Shown here: positions 1 to 7,104 of the stretch, piece by piece
Layout of the letters: the number at the start of each line of letters is the position of its first letter
Position numbering within the stretch: the stretch's first letter is position 1
Source of the DNA: Ignavibacteriaceae bacterium
GTDB lineage: Bacteria > Bacteroidota > Ignavibacteria > Ignavibacteriales > Ignavibacteriaceae
Direction: 5' to 3'
Assembly: GCA_022865965.1 (NCBI GenBank)
Contig: JALHTS010000167.1
Location: 1 to 7,104, forward strand
DNA length: 7,104 bases
The notes under the pieces: model-generated
Told to the model about the DNA's origin: nothing
The model's database searches: none
What the model saw: only the letters and a program-made list of their open reading frames with translations
Position numbers and translations under genes: made by a program

Positions 1-1
1 A

Positions 2-1636
2 ACCCTTGCAGCAGGAACTATCGGTGGGACTTCTTCGTTAATTGCTAAAATAGGGAGTCCTTCTTTTGATATTCTAATAAAAAACGGAACCATCTTAGAT
101 GGCACTGGAAGACAAGAGTTTCTTGGAGATATAGGAATTAAAAACGGGAAGATATTAGCGTTAGAAAATTCTGGTATTATTGATGATAGTTCAGCTTTAA
201 ATATTATCAATGCTAAGGGATTAAAAGTTACACCCGGATTTATTGATATTCATTCCCACACTGATACCGGTTTGTTTATAAATCCAAACGCCGAGAGTAA
301 AATACGGCAAGGTGTAACTACCGAAGCAGCTGGTCAGGATGGCAGTTCCGTTGCTCCTAGGAAATCACATTTTCCAGATGAAGAATATAAAGTAGATGAC
401 AGAAAATGGGAAAGCTTCAATGACTTTTTCAAGCTTCTGGAAGAAAATAAATCAGCAATAAATTTTGTCACTTTTGTGGGACAGGGAACTATTCGTCGTT
501 ATGTGGTTGGTCAGGATGATCGACCGGCAACAAGAGAAGAAATTGAACAAATGAAAAACCTTGTTCATGAAGCATTGGAGCAAGGAGTTTATGGACTTTC
601 ATCCGGACTTGAATATACTCCGGGAAGTTTTGCATCCACTGAAGAAATAATTGAGCTTTGTAAAGTAATGAAGGCTGATGGAGGAATTTATGCCACTCAT
701 ATGAGGAATGAAGCCGATAAAGTACTTGAAGCAATTGAGGAAGCAATAGTAATAGGAAGGGGAGCGGATATTCCGGTTAATATATCTCATCTTAAATTAC
801 AGGGTTCATCTAATTGGCATAAATGTGATCAGATGTTTGCAATTATTCAAAATGCTAATAATTCCGGGACTCGTGTAACGATGGATAGATATCCTTACAC
901 TGCCTTCAGTACAGGTCTTTCAAATCTATTTCCCTTATGGGCTCGAGAGGGAGGAACAGAAAAATTTTTACAAAGGCTTGAAAACAAAAATGAACTTGAT
1001 AAAATAAAAGCATATGTTCTTTTAAAAGTTTTTGGATTAAGCTCTTGGGATGCTGTTCTCATTTCAGGTGTTGACAAAATAGAAAATAAACAGTTTGAGG
1101 GAAAAACAATTCAACAAATTGTAGACGAAACCAATGAAGATCCGTTTGAATTTACAAGGCGTTTATTGATCGATGAAAAAGGAAGAGTTTCTATGTGCGG
1201 ATTTGGCATGAGCGAGGAAAATACAAAACGAATTTTAGCTCATCCATTCTGTATGGTAGCTTCTGATGGATCAGCAAGAGCAACATACGGTAAATTATCT
1301 GAAGGAAGTCCGCATCCGAGAAGTTACGGTACTTTTCCGAGATTTCTTGGAAAATATGTAAGAGATGAAAAGATTGTTTCTTTACCTGAAGCAATAAGAA
1401 AAATTACGTCACTTCCTGCAGAGACACTTGGTATATTCGATAGGGGAAAAATTGCTGCTGGTATGTTTGCCGATATTGTTTGTTTTGATTTTGATAATAT
1501 CATAGATAAAGCGGATTATATTAAGCCTCATCAATATGCGAAAGGAATTGAATATGTTTTAGTGAACGGCGAAGTAGTTATTAACAAAGGAGAACATACG
1601 GGAAAACTTGCAGGAAAAGTTTTGAAGAGAAAATGA
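2..1636 (+). CDS. D-aminoacylase-like (N-acyl-D-amino-acid deacylase family) amidohydrolase, 5'-partial
   Basis: The frame is open from base 2 to the TGA at 1634-1636 and gives 544 residues, with the true start upstream of the window. A TTG at 272 could be taken as a start, but it would remove the metal-binding His-x-His, so it is not the real one. Family members hydrolyse N-acyl-D-amino acids to a D-amino acid and a carboxylate using a metal-bound TIM barrel. Visible, numbered from base 2: a Tat/signal-like stretch TLAAGTIGG at 1-9; a beta-sandwich start (DILIKNGTILDGTG); HSH metal ligands at 84-86; THMR with His233; SHLK with His263; SDG with Asp422; then PHPRSYGTFPR and the C-terminal LPAETLGIFDRGKIAAGMFAD and VLVNGEVV segments typical of the family. 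Oddities: the usual NCG motif carrying the metal-bridging Cys reads GQDG (Asp113), and the usual GHG is GQG (Gln161). The family call is firm. The exact substrate, and whether the enzyme is active as a deacylase, is open. It converges with the kinase genes and no operon partner is visible. Confidence 0.9.
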   Translation, partial: TLAAGTIGGTSSLIAKIGSPSFDILIKNGTILDGTGRQEFLGDIGIKNGKILALENSGIIDDSSALNIINAKGLKVTPGFIDIHSHTDTGLFINPNAESKIRQGVTTEAAGQDGSSVAPRKSHFPDEEYKVDDRKWESFNDFFKLLEENKSAINFVTFVGQGTIRRYVVGQDDRPATREEIEQMKNLVHEALEQGVYGLSSGLEYTPGSFASTEEIIELCKVMKADGGIYATHMRNEADKVLEAIEEAIVIGRGADIPVNISHLKLQGSSNWHKCDQMFAIIQNANNSGTRVTMDRYPYTAFSTGLSNLFPLWAREGGTEKFLQRLENKNELDKIKAYVLLKVFGLSSWDAVLISGVDKIENKQFEGKTIQQIVDETNEDPFEFTRRLLIDEKGRVSMCGFGMSEENTKRILAHPFCMVASDGSARATYGKLSEGSPHPRSYGTFPRFLGKYVRDEKIVSLPEAIRKITSLPAETLGIFDRGKIAAGMFADIVCFDFDNIIDKADYIKPHQYAKGIEYVLVNGEVVINKGEHTGKLAGKVLKRK

Positions 1637-1775
1637 CTTTTTTTTGTATGGCTTTTACGAGATAATTAGCAAAGGTTATTTTAGTTTCATTTCTATAAGT
1701 AATGAGGATTATTACTCATACAGACGGATAATTCCGATTTACTGCAAGCGGTAATATAAACGACAAGTATAAACC

Positions 1776-1798
1776 AGCCTGCCGGACAGGCAGGTTTT
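1776..1798 (+). terminator. GC-rich palindrome with T-run: probable intrinsic terminator / REP-like element
   Basis: A perfect 6-bp stem, CCTGCC (1778-1783) and GGCAGG (1789-1794), encloses a GGACA loop and is followed by TTTT at 1795-1798. A flanking A-T and G-T pair can extend the stem. It stands out as GC-rich in an AT-rich gap and lies about 140 nt after the amidohydrolase stop. On the minus strand the T-run after the stem is weaker, so the better reading is termination of the plus-strand gene, though it could block transcription both ways between the convergent genes. Its sequence resembles dispersed CCTGCC-type palindromes, so it may be a repeat-family member that acts as a terminator. 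The repeat-family identity is inferred from a single copy. Confidence 0.6.
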
Positions 1799-1799
1799 A

Positions 1800-1914
1800 A
1801 AAAAAGAATGCGACAATTCGTTTAAGTTTAGTATTTTCAGTTTTATAAGCAAACCATTCCACCTCCGCCGAGCTTCTCAGTAATCTTATAGTGTGATATG
1901 GTTTTGCCGATCAT
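1800..1914 (-). pseudogene. Decayed N-terminal remnant of a third serine/threonine kinase gene
   Basis: Read on the minus strand from the ATG at 1914-1912, the frame gives MIGKTISHYKITEKLGGGGM then VCL and a TAA at 1843-1845, 23 residues in all. The first 20 residues match the start of the kinase encoded at 1911-4901 at 19 of 20 positions, through the Gly-rich ATP loop. After Met20 a net loss of two bases shifts the frame. In the new frame the text reads FAYKTENTKLKRIVAFFF, aligning with VVYKAEDTKLHRTVALKF of the neighbour, and stops at 1797-1799. Homology ends at the palindrome beginning at 1797. The ATG overlaps the upstream kinase stop as ATGA, so the lost gene was probably translationally coupled as a further operon member. 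Over the first 60 bases there are 10 mismatches, and 7 of the 8 changed codons are synonymous, so it was a separately evolving functional paralogue before decay. A short coupled peptide could still be made but would not be a kinase. Confidence 0.85.
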
Positions 1915-4901
1915 AATTTTTTCAAACCTATTAATTTGTTTAACCTTTTCTTAGCATCAATTGGTTCTGGTAAATTTTTATCTGCTTCATTCCAGAGTTC
2001 TAAAAACTTTTTGTATTGCATAATCGCCTTATCCTTTAATCCTTTTTCTTCATATAAAACTGCTAAATGATAATGATATCTTGGATGAATTAGATACCTA
2101 TCTTTGCCCTGAGGATTATATGTTGTCAATCTTTCATACTCGGAAATAGCTTTATCTAATTGTCCTGCTTTATGATAAGCTCGAGCTAATCCATCTTTCA
2201 TAAAAGGAACATTGTACCATACAATAACCGGATAAGTCAAATTCGGTATATTTTGTTTAGTCGCATTTTTAAAAGCAGTAATGGCTTTTACTGGGGAATT
2301 TTCTGCCAGTAGAATTTCAGCTTTAAGCAAATCGTTTTCAAACTCAACCCGATTTTTATTTTCAATTATTTTTGGCATAAGGGTTTTTATTTCTGCCAAT
2401 TTTATTTTTGCTGAATCTATTAAGTTCTGTTCAATATCTACCAATGCCATTACAAACTTATATTCTGCAATGTTATCAATCCGATCCGTAGTAGAATATT
2501 TGTTAATATAATCTAACCACCCAAGATAATATTGGCTAACAAATTCTAATTTCCCGGTATCATAAAGAATAAAAGCTTGTAACCAATCTGATCCTGCTTT
2601 AACATATTTATTACTAAGTGTTTCAGACAATTCTCTGGCTTTATTAAGGTCTTCTGTTGCAAGGTTTATTTTACCGCGCCAACTGTTAAGAAAAGCTTTT
2701 ACCCAATAAATAGTTGCTTTTGATCCGGTAGAAGGAGCAATTTCAACTGCCTTATTCATCCATCTTTCGGCTTCTTCATAGTTTTCTTCCATTGCAGAAA
2801 TATAACTCAATTTGGCTGCGGAGCCATAGAAATCGGGCTTTACTTTAAGAGCTTTAAGGTAATTTTCTATAGCTTGATCAATCTTACCAATTCTCCAATA
2901 ATAATCACCCATAGAATCAAGCGGATTTGCATCTTCCGGATTCAATTCAGAATATTTTTTTAAGTACCCTATCGCTTTTTCATAGTTCCCGAGTTTTGAA
3001 TAAATATAAGCAATTTGATTTATTGCAACGCTATAATTGGGATCGAGCGCAAGAGCTTTATTAAGTTCATCAATAGCTTCGTTGTGTATATCCCTAAATT
3101 CGTAGTAGACACCAAGTTCATAATGCACTATCTTTTCTTTCGGATATTTAGCCGCTAACTCATTCAATATTTGCAACTGTTTCTCACCGTTTCTTTCAAT
3201 TGTCGACGCGTAATAAGCATTTATCATCAACCTTTCCTTTTCTGTAGTCTTTTCTGAAGAGAGATATGCTTTTTCCAAAGCTTCATCTCTCTTCTTAGTT
3301 TCCTGTAGTGAAGAATATGCGCGAGAAAGGTAAAGATATGCAGTTGCAAAGGTGGGGTCTATTTCAATTGCCTTTTCGAAATTCTCTCTGGCTTCGTTAG
3401 AATAAAATTTATCATAGTTGTCTCTCCCCTTTAAGTAATAATTATAAGCTTCCATTGAATTTGTTGTGACATCAATAACCCGCATTCTTTCAGCAGCAAT
3501 TTTACTATATGAAATACCAATACTTTGCGAAATTTCCTTGCTTAAATCATCAATCTGGGATTTTAAGATACTGCCAATACCTTCACCCTTTGCGCTTGCA
3601 CTTTTTATTATCTGTTTTGTTGCTACATCCAGTACTTTAATGTCAATAGCGAACATATTACCAGCTTTTACATAGCTACCTATGACAATTATATCAACAC
3701 CATCCTTCCGGCATATATCAAAACTCAGGTCTTTATCAATAATCTTTATATCGTATTTGCCCATTTGATTAAGAAGATCCTGCATTCTTTCCCAGGTGGT
3801 TACACGGAAATATTTTGATTGCTCAAGATTTGTTATTAGAAGATTCGGAATTGCTTTCTGCAAATAATCGAATGAATCGTCGCCGGTTTGATTCTCAAAA
3901 CTGAAAACAGCAATTGGAGTAGGTTCTGAAATAAAAACATCCTCAGATAATAGTTGTTTTAGCAAAAAAAATGTAATTGCAGCAATAAGCAGAACTGCCG
4001 CTGATATAATATATATTTTATGTTTTCTGTAAAAAGATTTTTCCCGAACTACTGCCGGTTTTTGTTTTTCAATGATTATCGATTCAGAATCTTTTAATAA
4101 TTTCTTCAGGTCAACGATCATCTCGTCAATATGCTGAAAACGCTCCTCCGGTTTCTTAGCCATAGCCTTAAATACAATTCGTTCGAATTCAATTGGAATT
4201 CCAGTTCGCATACTTGTAATCGGACTAGGTTGTTCTGACAAAATAGAGTATAGAATTGCTTGTTCGTAATCACCCTTGAATGGTGACAACCCGGTGAGCA
4301 TTTCATAAAGTACAATGCCAAGTGACCAGATATCCGTCCGGTGATCAACTATTTCTCCCCTTGCTTGTTCGGGTGACATATAAGAAACTGTTCCTAAAGT
4401 TGAGCCCATCTTTGTCATCATCGTCTGACCGGATAATTTTGCTAATCCGAAATCGAGTATCTTTACAATACCATCATTTGTGATAAAAATGTTAGCAGGT
4501 TTAATATCACGATGAATGATTTTTTGTTCGTGAGCTTTTTTTAAACCATTGGCTATTTGTACAGCGATATCAATCGCTTCGTCAGTTTTAATTGGCCCGC
4601 GTTCTATCTTCTTCTTCAGTGTCTCACCATTATAGCAATTCATAGAAATGAAAATTTGACCATCATCTGTCTCATCAATTTCGTGAACAACACAAACATT
4701 ATTATGATCAAGAGAGGAGGCAGCTTGTGCTTCTTGGATGAATCTATTTTTTGCTTCGTCATCGCGAGTAAGTTCTGAAGGTAAAAATTTGAGTGCAACT
4801 GTACGATGAAGTTTGGTATCCTCAGCTTTATATACCACACCCATTCCGCCTCCACCGAGCTTTTCTAAAATCTTATAATGTGATATTGTCTTGCCAATCA
4901 T
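1911..4901 (-). CDS. Receptor-type serine/threonine protein kinase with FlgO-like domain and TPR repeats
   Basis: A complete 996-residue membrane kinase. Residues 1-270 form a Hanks-type (PknB-like) domain with every key element: Gly-rich loop GGGGMG at 16-21, VALK with Lys38, helix-C Glu57, HRDIKPAN with Asp132 and Asn137, DFG at 150-152, GTVSYMSPEQ at 170-179, and DIWSLG at 190-195. Activity is therefore expected. A basic stretch (YRKHK) precedes one transmembrane helix at about 296-314, placing the kinase in the cytoplasm and the rest outside. Residues 328-465 resemble the FlgO/TolB-N/CsgG-like fold (TPIAVFSFENQTGDD, then IVIGSYVKAGNMFAIDIKVLD), more diverged than in the upstream paralogue. 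From about 485 to the end come TPR-type helical repeats (for example FEKAIEIDPTFATAYLYLSRAY, shortened: AIEIDPTFATAYLY; LNKALALDPNYSVA; YLKALKVKPDF). The likely role is transmembrane signalling, with TPRs as a protein-binding sensor; the ligand and substrates are unknown. The ATG at 4901 is supported by a GAGGGA Shine-Dalgarno. It follows the upstream kinase by 10 nt, and its stop overlaps the start of a decayed third kinase. Confidence 0.93.
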   Translation of the reverse strand: MIGKTISHYKILEKLGGGGMGVVYKAEDTKLHRTVALKFLPSELTRDDEAKNRFIQEAQAASSLDHNNVCVVHEIDETDDGQIFISMNCYNGETLKKKIERGPIKTDEAIDIAVQIANGLKKAHEQKIIHRDIKPANIFITNDGIVKILDFGLAKLSGQTMMTKMGSTLGTVSYMSPEQARGEIVDHRTDIWSLGIVLYEMLTGLSPFKGDYEQAILYSILSEQPSPITSMRTGIPIEFERIVFKAMAKKPEERFQHIDEMIVDLKKLLKDSESIIIEKQKPAVVREKSFYRKHKIYIISAAVLLIAAITFFLLKQLLSEDVFISEPTPIAVFSFENQTGDDSFDYLQKAIPNLLITNLEQSKYFRVTTWERMQDLLNQMGKYDIKIIDKDLSFDICRKDGVDIIVIGSYVKAGNMFAIDIKVLDVATKQIIKSASAKGEGIGSILKSQIDDLSKEISQSIGISYSKIAAERMRVIDVTTNSMEAYNYYLKGRDNYDKFYSNEARENFEKAIEIDPTFATAYLYLSRAYSSLQETKKRDEALEKAYLSSEKTTEKERLMINAYYASTIERNGEKQLQILNELAAKYPKEKIVHYELGVYYEFRDIHNEAIDELNKALALDPNYSVAINQIAYIYSKLGNYEKAIGYLKKYSELNPEDANPLDSMGDYYWRIGKIDQAIENYLKALKVKPDFYGSAAKLSYISAMEENYEEAERWMNKAVEIAPSTGSKATIYWVKAFLNSWRGKINLATEDLNKARELSETLSNKYVKAGSDWLQAFILYDTGKLEFVSQYYLGWLDYINKYSTTDRIDNIAEYKFVMALVDIEQNLIDSAKIKLAEIKTLMPKIIENKNRVEFENDLLKAEILLAENSPVKAITAFKNATKQNIPNLTYPVIVWYNVPFMKDGLARAYHKAGQLDKAISEYERLTTYNPQGKDRYLIHPRYHYHLAVLYEEKGLKDKAIMQYKKFLELWNEADKNLPEPIDAKKRLNKLIGLKKL

Positions 4902-4907
4902 CTTAAT

Positions 4908-4913
4908 TCCCTC
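4908..4913 (-). promoter_or_regulatory. Shine-Dalgarno GAGGGA for the downstream kinase gene
   Basis: On the minus strand, GAGGGA lies 6 nt before the ATG at 4901-4899 and overlaps the last two bases of the upstream kinase stop codon (TGA, 4914-4912). This supports that ATG as the start. The arrangement also suggests that ribosomes ending on the upstream gene help translation of the downstream one. No separate promoter fits in the 10-nt gap. Confidence 0.7.
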
Positions 4914-7104
4914 ACATTGGAAAATTTATCTTTTTCATAAATGCTGCATAGCGCGGGTCTTTAACTAAATTACGCATAAGACGGTCCCCTTTTAAATAAT
5001 AAGGAATTCCGGTATCACGTTGATTGTACGCACGTTCAAGCCAATCAAATGCTTTATCTTTTTCATTTCTGTAAGCATAAATCTCTGCAATTTGGAATGC
5101 CCATTCGTTCTGATATTTTTTAATAAATTCATTTAATTTATCATTAGCTTCTTTTTTCCTGCCAAGTGCATAGTATCCAATCGCCATCCCGTATATTCGC
5201 CATATCGGGTCAGTTTCCCTCAATATCTCTGTTAGGGCCGAATCAGGCAGTCCCTTTTCAAGATAGTTAAGACCTATTTGCAGATGAGCAGCAGCATATC
5301 GAGAGTTTATTTCCAAGCATTTTTTTAAAGTAGAAGTTGATCTATCGGGCAAATCCATATACCACTCTATTAAACTAAGACCCATATATGACCCAGCATT
5401 TAATGGATCAATTTCTATGGAGCGTTTTTGAAGGTTAATAGCTTCTTCAAATTTCCCAAGCGTGCGATTCAAAAAAGAAGCTTCATTCAGAGCAGAGCTA
5501 TTCTCCGGCTCAAGCTCAAGTGCTTTCTTAAAACATTTATCTGCTCCTTCCCAATCCCAATCATACACTAGTTTTATCTGGCCCATCCTTACATATGCAT
5601 CCGCGAAGTTTGGATCAAGCGCAAGCATCTTCTCCACTCCCTCTCGAATCTCCACATAATTTTGATATAGCGGAACATGACCCATAAAATGCTGTTTAAG
5701 ACGAACATTTAATAATGCAGCCCAGGCAGGCAGGTAGGCGGAATCAATTGATAAAGCTTGTTCGTAATATTCTATTGCCTTTTTAAAATTGTCTTTACCA
5801 TAGAGAGCATAATAATGATTTCCAAGCAGATATAAGTTGTAAGCTTCGGAGTTGGTTTTCTGCTTCGACGGTGCTGTCCCTTTTCCTAGTAAGGTTGCAT
5901 TAAGTGCTTCAGCCACAGAACCGGAGATTGAATCCTGAAGAGCAAATATGTTACTCATTGTTCCATCATAACTATTAGACCAAAGCGTTGCATCTGTCTC
6001 AGCATTTACAAGATCAGCCGAGATACGTAAATTGTTTCCTGATTTTCGAACGCTCCCTTCAAGAATGTGATTAACATTAAGTGTCTGAGCAATAGTTTTG
6101 ATATTTGTTTTTGTCCCCTTGAAATAAAATGAAGATGTGCGGGCAGTTACTCTCAGTTTCGGATTTCTTGAAAGAGTATTTATCAGTTCATCTGATATTC
6201 CATCTGAGAAATATTCCTGGTCTTTATTAGGGCTCATATCTATAAATGGAAGAACGGCTATTGTTTTAATTGTTTCTACTTCTTTTACATTTTTTGAAGA
6301 AGGCAAAAACAAATAAATTGCAACGGCAATAATTACTACTGCTGATGCTGCTAAAATTATCCACGGTAGTTTTGGCTTCTTTACAACTCTCTTTTTGATC
6401 TGGCTGTCTTTTATTTTCTTTAGTTCGCCAACAATCTCTCCGGCACCCTGGTAACGGTCATCAGAATTCTTTGCCAGTGCTTTACTAATAATATGCTGAA
6501 GTCTTTCATCAATTTCAGGTACAGGTTCAGGTTCCTCATTCAGGATTGAGTATATTATTGCCTGGTCATAATCTCCTTTAAAGGGAATCGTTCCTGTCAA
6601 CATTTCATAAATCACAACACCTAATGACCAGATATCTGCTCTATTATCAACATTTTCTCCCTTAGTCTGTTCAGGTGACATAGAAGCCACAGTTCCAACT
6701 GTGCTGCCCATTTGTGTCAGTTGTGTTTGACCCGAGACTTTTGCTAATCCAAAGTCAAGTATCTTCACAACTCGGTCATTCGTGATGAAAATATTTGCTG
6801 GTTTAATATCTCTGTGAATTATATTTTTTTCGTGTGCTTTAGCTAACCCTTCTCCAATCTGAATTCCAATATCAATAGCTTCATTTGTTTTTAACGGACC
6901 TTTTTCAATTTTTTGTTTTAATGTTTCACCTTCGTAGTGAGCCATGGAAATAAACAATTGATCATCGTCAGTCTCACCAATTTCGTAGATCGTACAAATA
7001 TTGTTATGCTCTAAAGCAGAAGCAGCTTTTGCTTCGTGGATAAACCTCTGCTTTGCTTCCTCATCTAAGCTAAAGGTGGGGGGTAAAAATTTGAGGGCAA
7101 CGAA
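4912..7104 (-). CDS. Receptor-type serine/threonine protein kinase with TolB-N domain and TPR repeats, 5'-partial
   Basis: The frame is open to the window edge and gives 730 residues. Comparison with the neighbour, whose equivalent VALK starts at residue 35, indicates that only about 33-35 residues including the Gly-rich loop are outside. A TTG at 6957 could be taken as a start but would discard VALK. Numbered from base 7104: VALK with Lys5, helix-C Glu24, HRDIKPAN at 97-104, DFG at 117-119, SPEQ at 143-146, DIWSLG at about 157-162. A basic linker (KKRVVKKPK) precedes one transmembrane helix at about 248-267. Residues 280-406 form a TolB N-terminal-type domain (COG5616-like: IAVLPFIDMSPNKDQEYFSD, DELINTLSRNPKLRV, ILEGSVRKSGNNLRI). 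About 420-700 are TPRs (YYEQALSIDSAYLPAWAAL, CFKKALELEPENSSAL). The kinase should face the cytoplasm and the TolB-N/TPR part the outside. The conserved activation-segment Tyr of GTxxYMSPE is Ser (residue 141, codon 6682-6684), the one catalytic-domain oddity seen. It is first of the two intact kinases in the likely operon; its promoter is outside the window. Ligand and substrates are unknown. Confidence 0.92.
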   Translation of the reverse strand, partial: FVALKFLPPTFSLDEEAKQRFIHEAKAASALEHNNICTIYEIGETDDDQLFISMAHYEGETLKQKIEKGPLKTNEAIDIGIQIGEGLAKAHEKNIIHRDIKPANIFITNDRVVKILDFGLAKVSGQTQLTQMGSTVGTVASMSPEQTKGENVDNRADIWSLGVVIYEMLTGTIPFKGDYDQAIIYSILNEEPEPVPEIDERLQHIISKALAKNSDDRYQGAGEIVGELKKIKDSQIKKRVVKKPKLPWIILAASAVVIIAVAIYLFLPSSKNVKEVETIKTIAVLPFIDMSPNKDQEYFSDGISDELINTLSRNPKLRVTARTSSFYFKGTKTNIKTIAQTLNVNHILEGSVRKSGNNLRISADLVNAETDATLWSNSYDGTMSNIFALQDSISGSVAEALNATLLGKGTAPSKQKTNSEAYNLYLLGNHYYALYGKDNFKKAIEYYEQALSIDSAYLPAWAALLNVRLKQHFMGHVPLYQNYVEIREGVEKMLALDPNFADAYVRMGQIKLVYDWDWEGADKCFKKALELEPENSSALNEASFLNRTLGKFEEAINLQKRSIEIDPLNAGSYMGLSLIEWYMDLPDRSTSTLKKCLEINSRYAAAHLQIGLNYLEKGLPDSALTEILRETDPIWRIYGMAIGYYALGRKKEANDKLNEFIKKYQNEWAFQIAEIYAYRNEKDKAFDWLERAYNQRDTGIPYYLKGDRLMRNLVKDPRYAAFMKKINFPM

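Noticed and set aside
489..1394. Antisense open frames of about 60-85 codons inside the amidohydrolase gene
   Set aside because: They oppose a strongly conserved coding frame, show no recognisable domain, and look like chance open frames.
1603..1645. Possible terminator at the amidohydrolase stop: AAAACTT/AAGTTTT inverted repeat, then eight T
   Set aside because: The stem is AT-rich and weak and the T-run starts 14 nt after it; the GC-rich palindrome downstream is a better candidate.
1698..1719. AGTAAT/ATTACT and ATGAG/CTCAT overlapping inverted repeats in the intergenic gap
   Set aside because: Short AT-rich stems of this size are expected by chance in this composition, and no adjoining promoter or operator logic is visible.
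2281..4855. Short open frames on both strands inside the 996-residue kinase gene
   Set aside because: All are contained in a clear kinase/TPR coding frame and have no motif or plausible ribosome site of their own.
5462..5659. Plus-strand open frame of 65 codons opposite the TPR region of the upstream kinase
   Set aside because: It is a complement of amphipathic TPR coding with low-complexity Ser/Phe composition; no independent support.
4140..7104. Assembly duplication as the source of the two similar kinase segments
   Set aside because: The two copies differ at many, often synonymous, positions and have different ectodomains, so they are true paralogues.
1..7104. CRISPR array, tRNA or rRNA gene, transposase, phage or defence system
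   Set aside because: No regularly spaced repeats, tRNA-like clover sequence, rRNA signature or transposase/integrase motif was seen on either strand.

Overview
The window is AT-rich and compact. It holds the 3' part of one plus-strand gene and, converging on it, a minus-strand cluster of receptor-type serine/threonine kinases. Single-pass kinases with TolB-N/FlgO-like plus TPR ectodomains, a Tat-type N-terminus on a D-aminoacylase-like enzyme, low GC and a CCTGCC-type intergenic palindrome together suggest the Bacteroidota/Chlorobiota/Ignavibacteria group. That placement is inference, made without any database search.

Layout. (1) 2-1636 (+): a D-aminoacylase-like amidohydrolase, open at its 5' end and reading in frame well upstream of any plausible start in the window. 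(2) 1637-1910: the convergent intergenic gap, with a GC-rich palindrome followed by a T-run (likely terminator) at 1776-1798. (3) 1800-1914 (-): a decayed N-terminus of a third kinase gene. Its ATG overlaps the stop of the intact upstream kinase gene (ATGA), it has a frameshift just after the Gly-rich loop, and it ends where the palindrome begins. (4) 1911-4901 (-): a complete 996-residue kinase, TM, FlgO-like, TPR protein. (5) 4912-7104 (-): a paralogous kinase, TM, TolB-N, TPR protein whose first 35 or so residues lie beyond the window.

The two intact kinases are probably co-transcribed: 10 nt separate them, and the Shine-Dalgarno of the second lies against the stop of the first. Both keep the catalytic kinase residues and a cytoplasm-kinase, outside-TPR topology. 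Their kinase heads are close paralogues while their extracytoplasmic halves differ, which suggests related signalling outputs with different inputs. The amidohydrolase is on the other strand and nothing ties it functionally to the kinases.

I do not see a clearly new biological system. The most informative items are the eroded third kinase with its palindrome at the breakpoint, an activation-segment Tyr-to-Ser change in the upstream kinase, and the loss of the usual metal-bridging Cys in the amidohydrolase.
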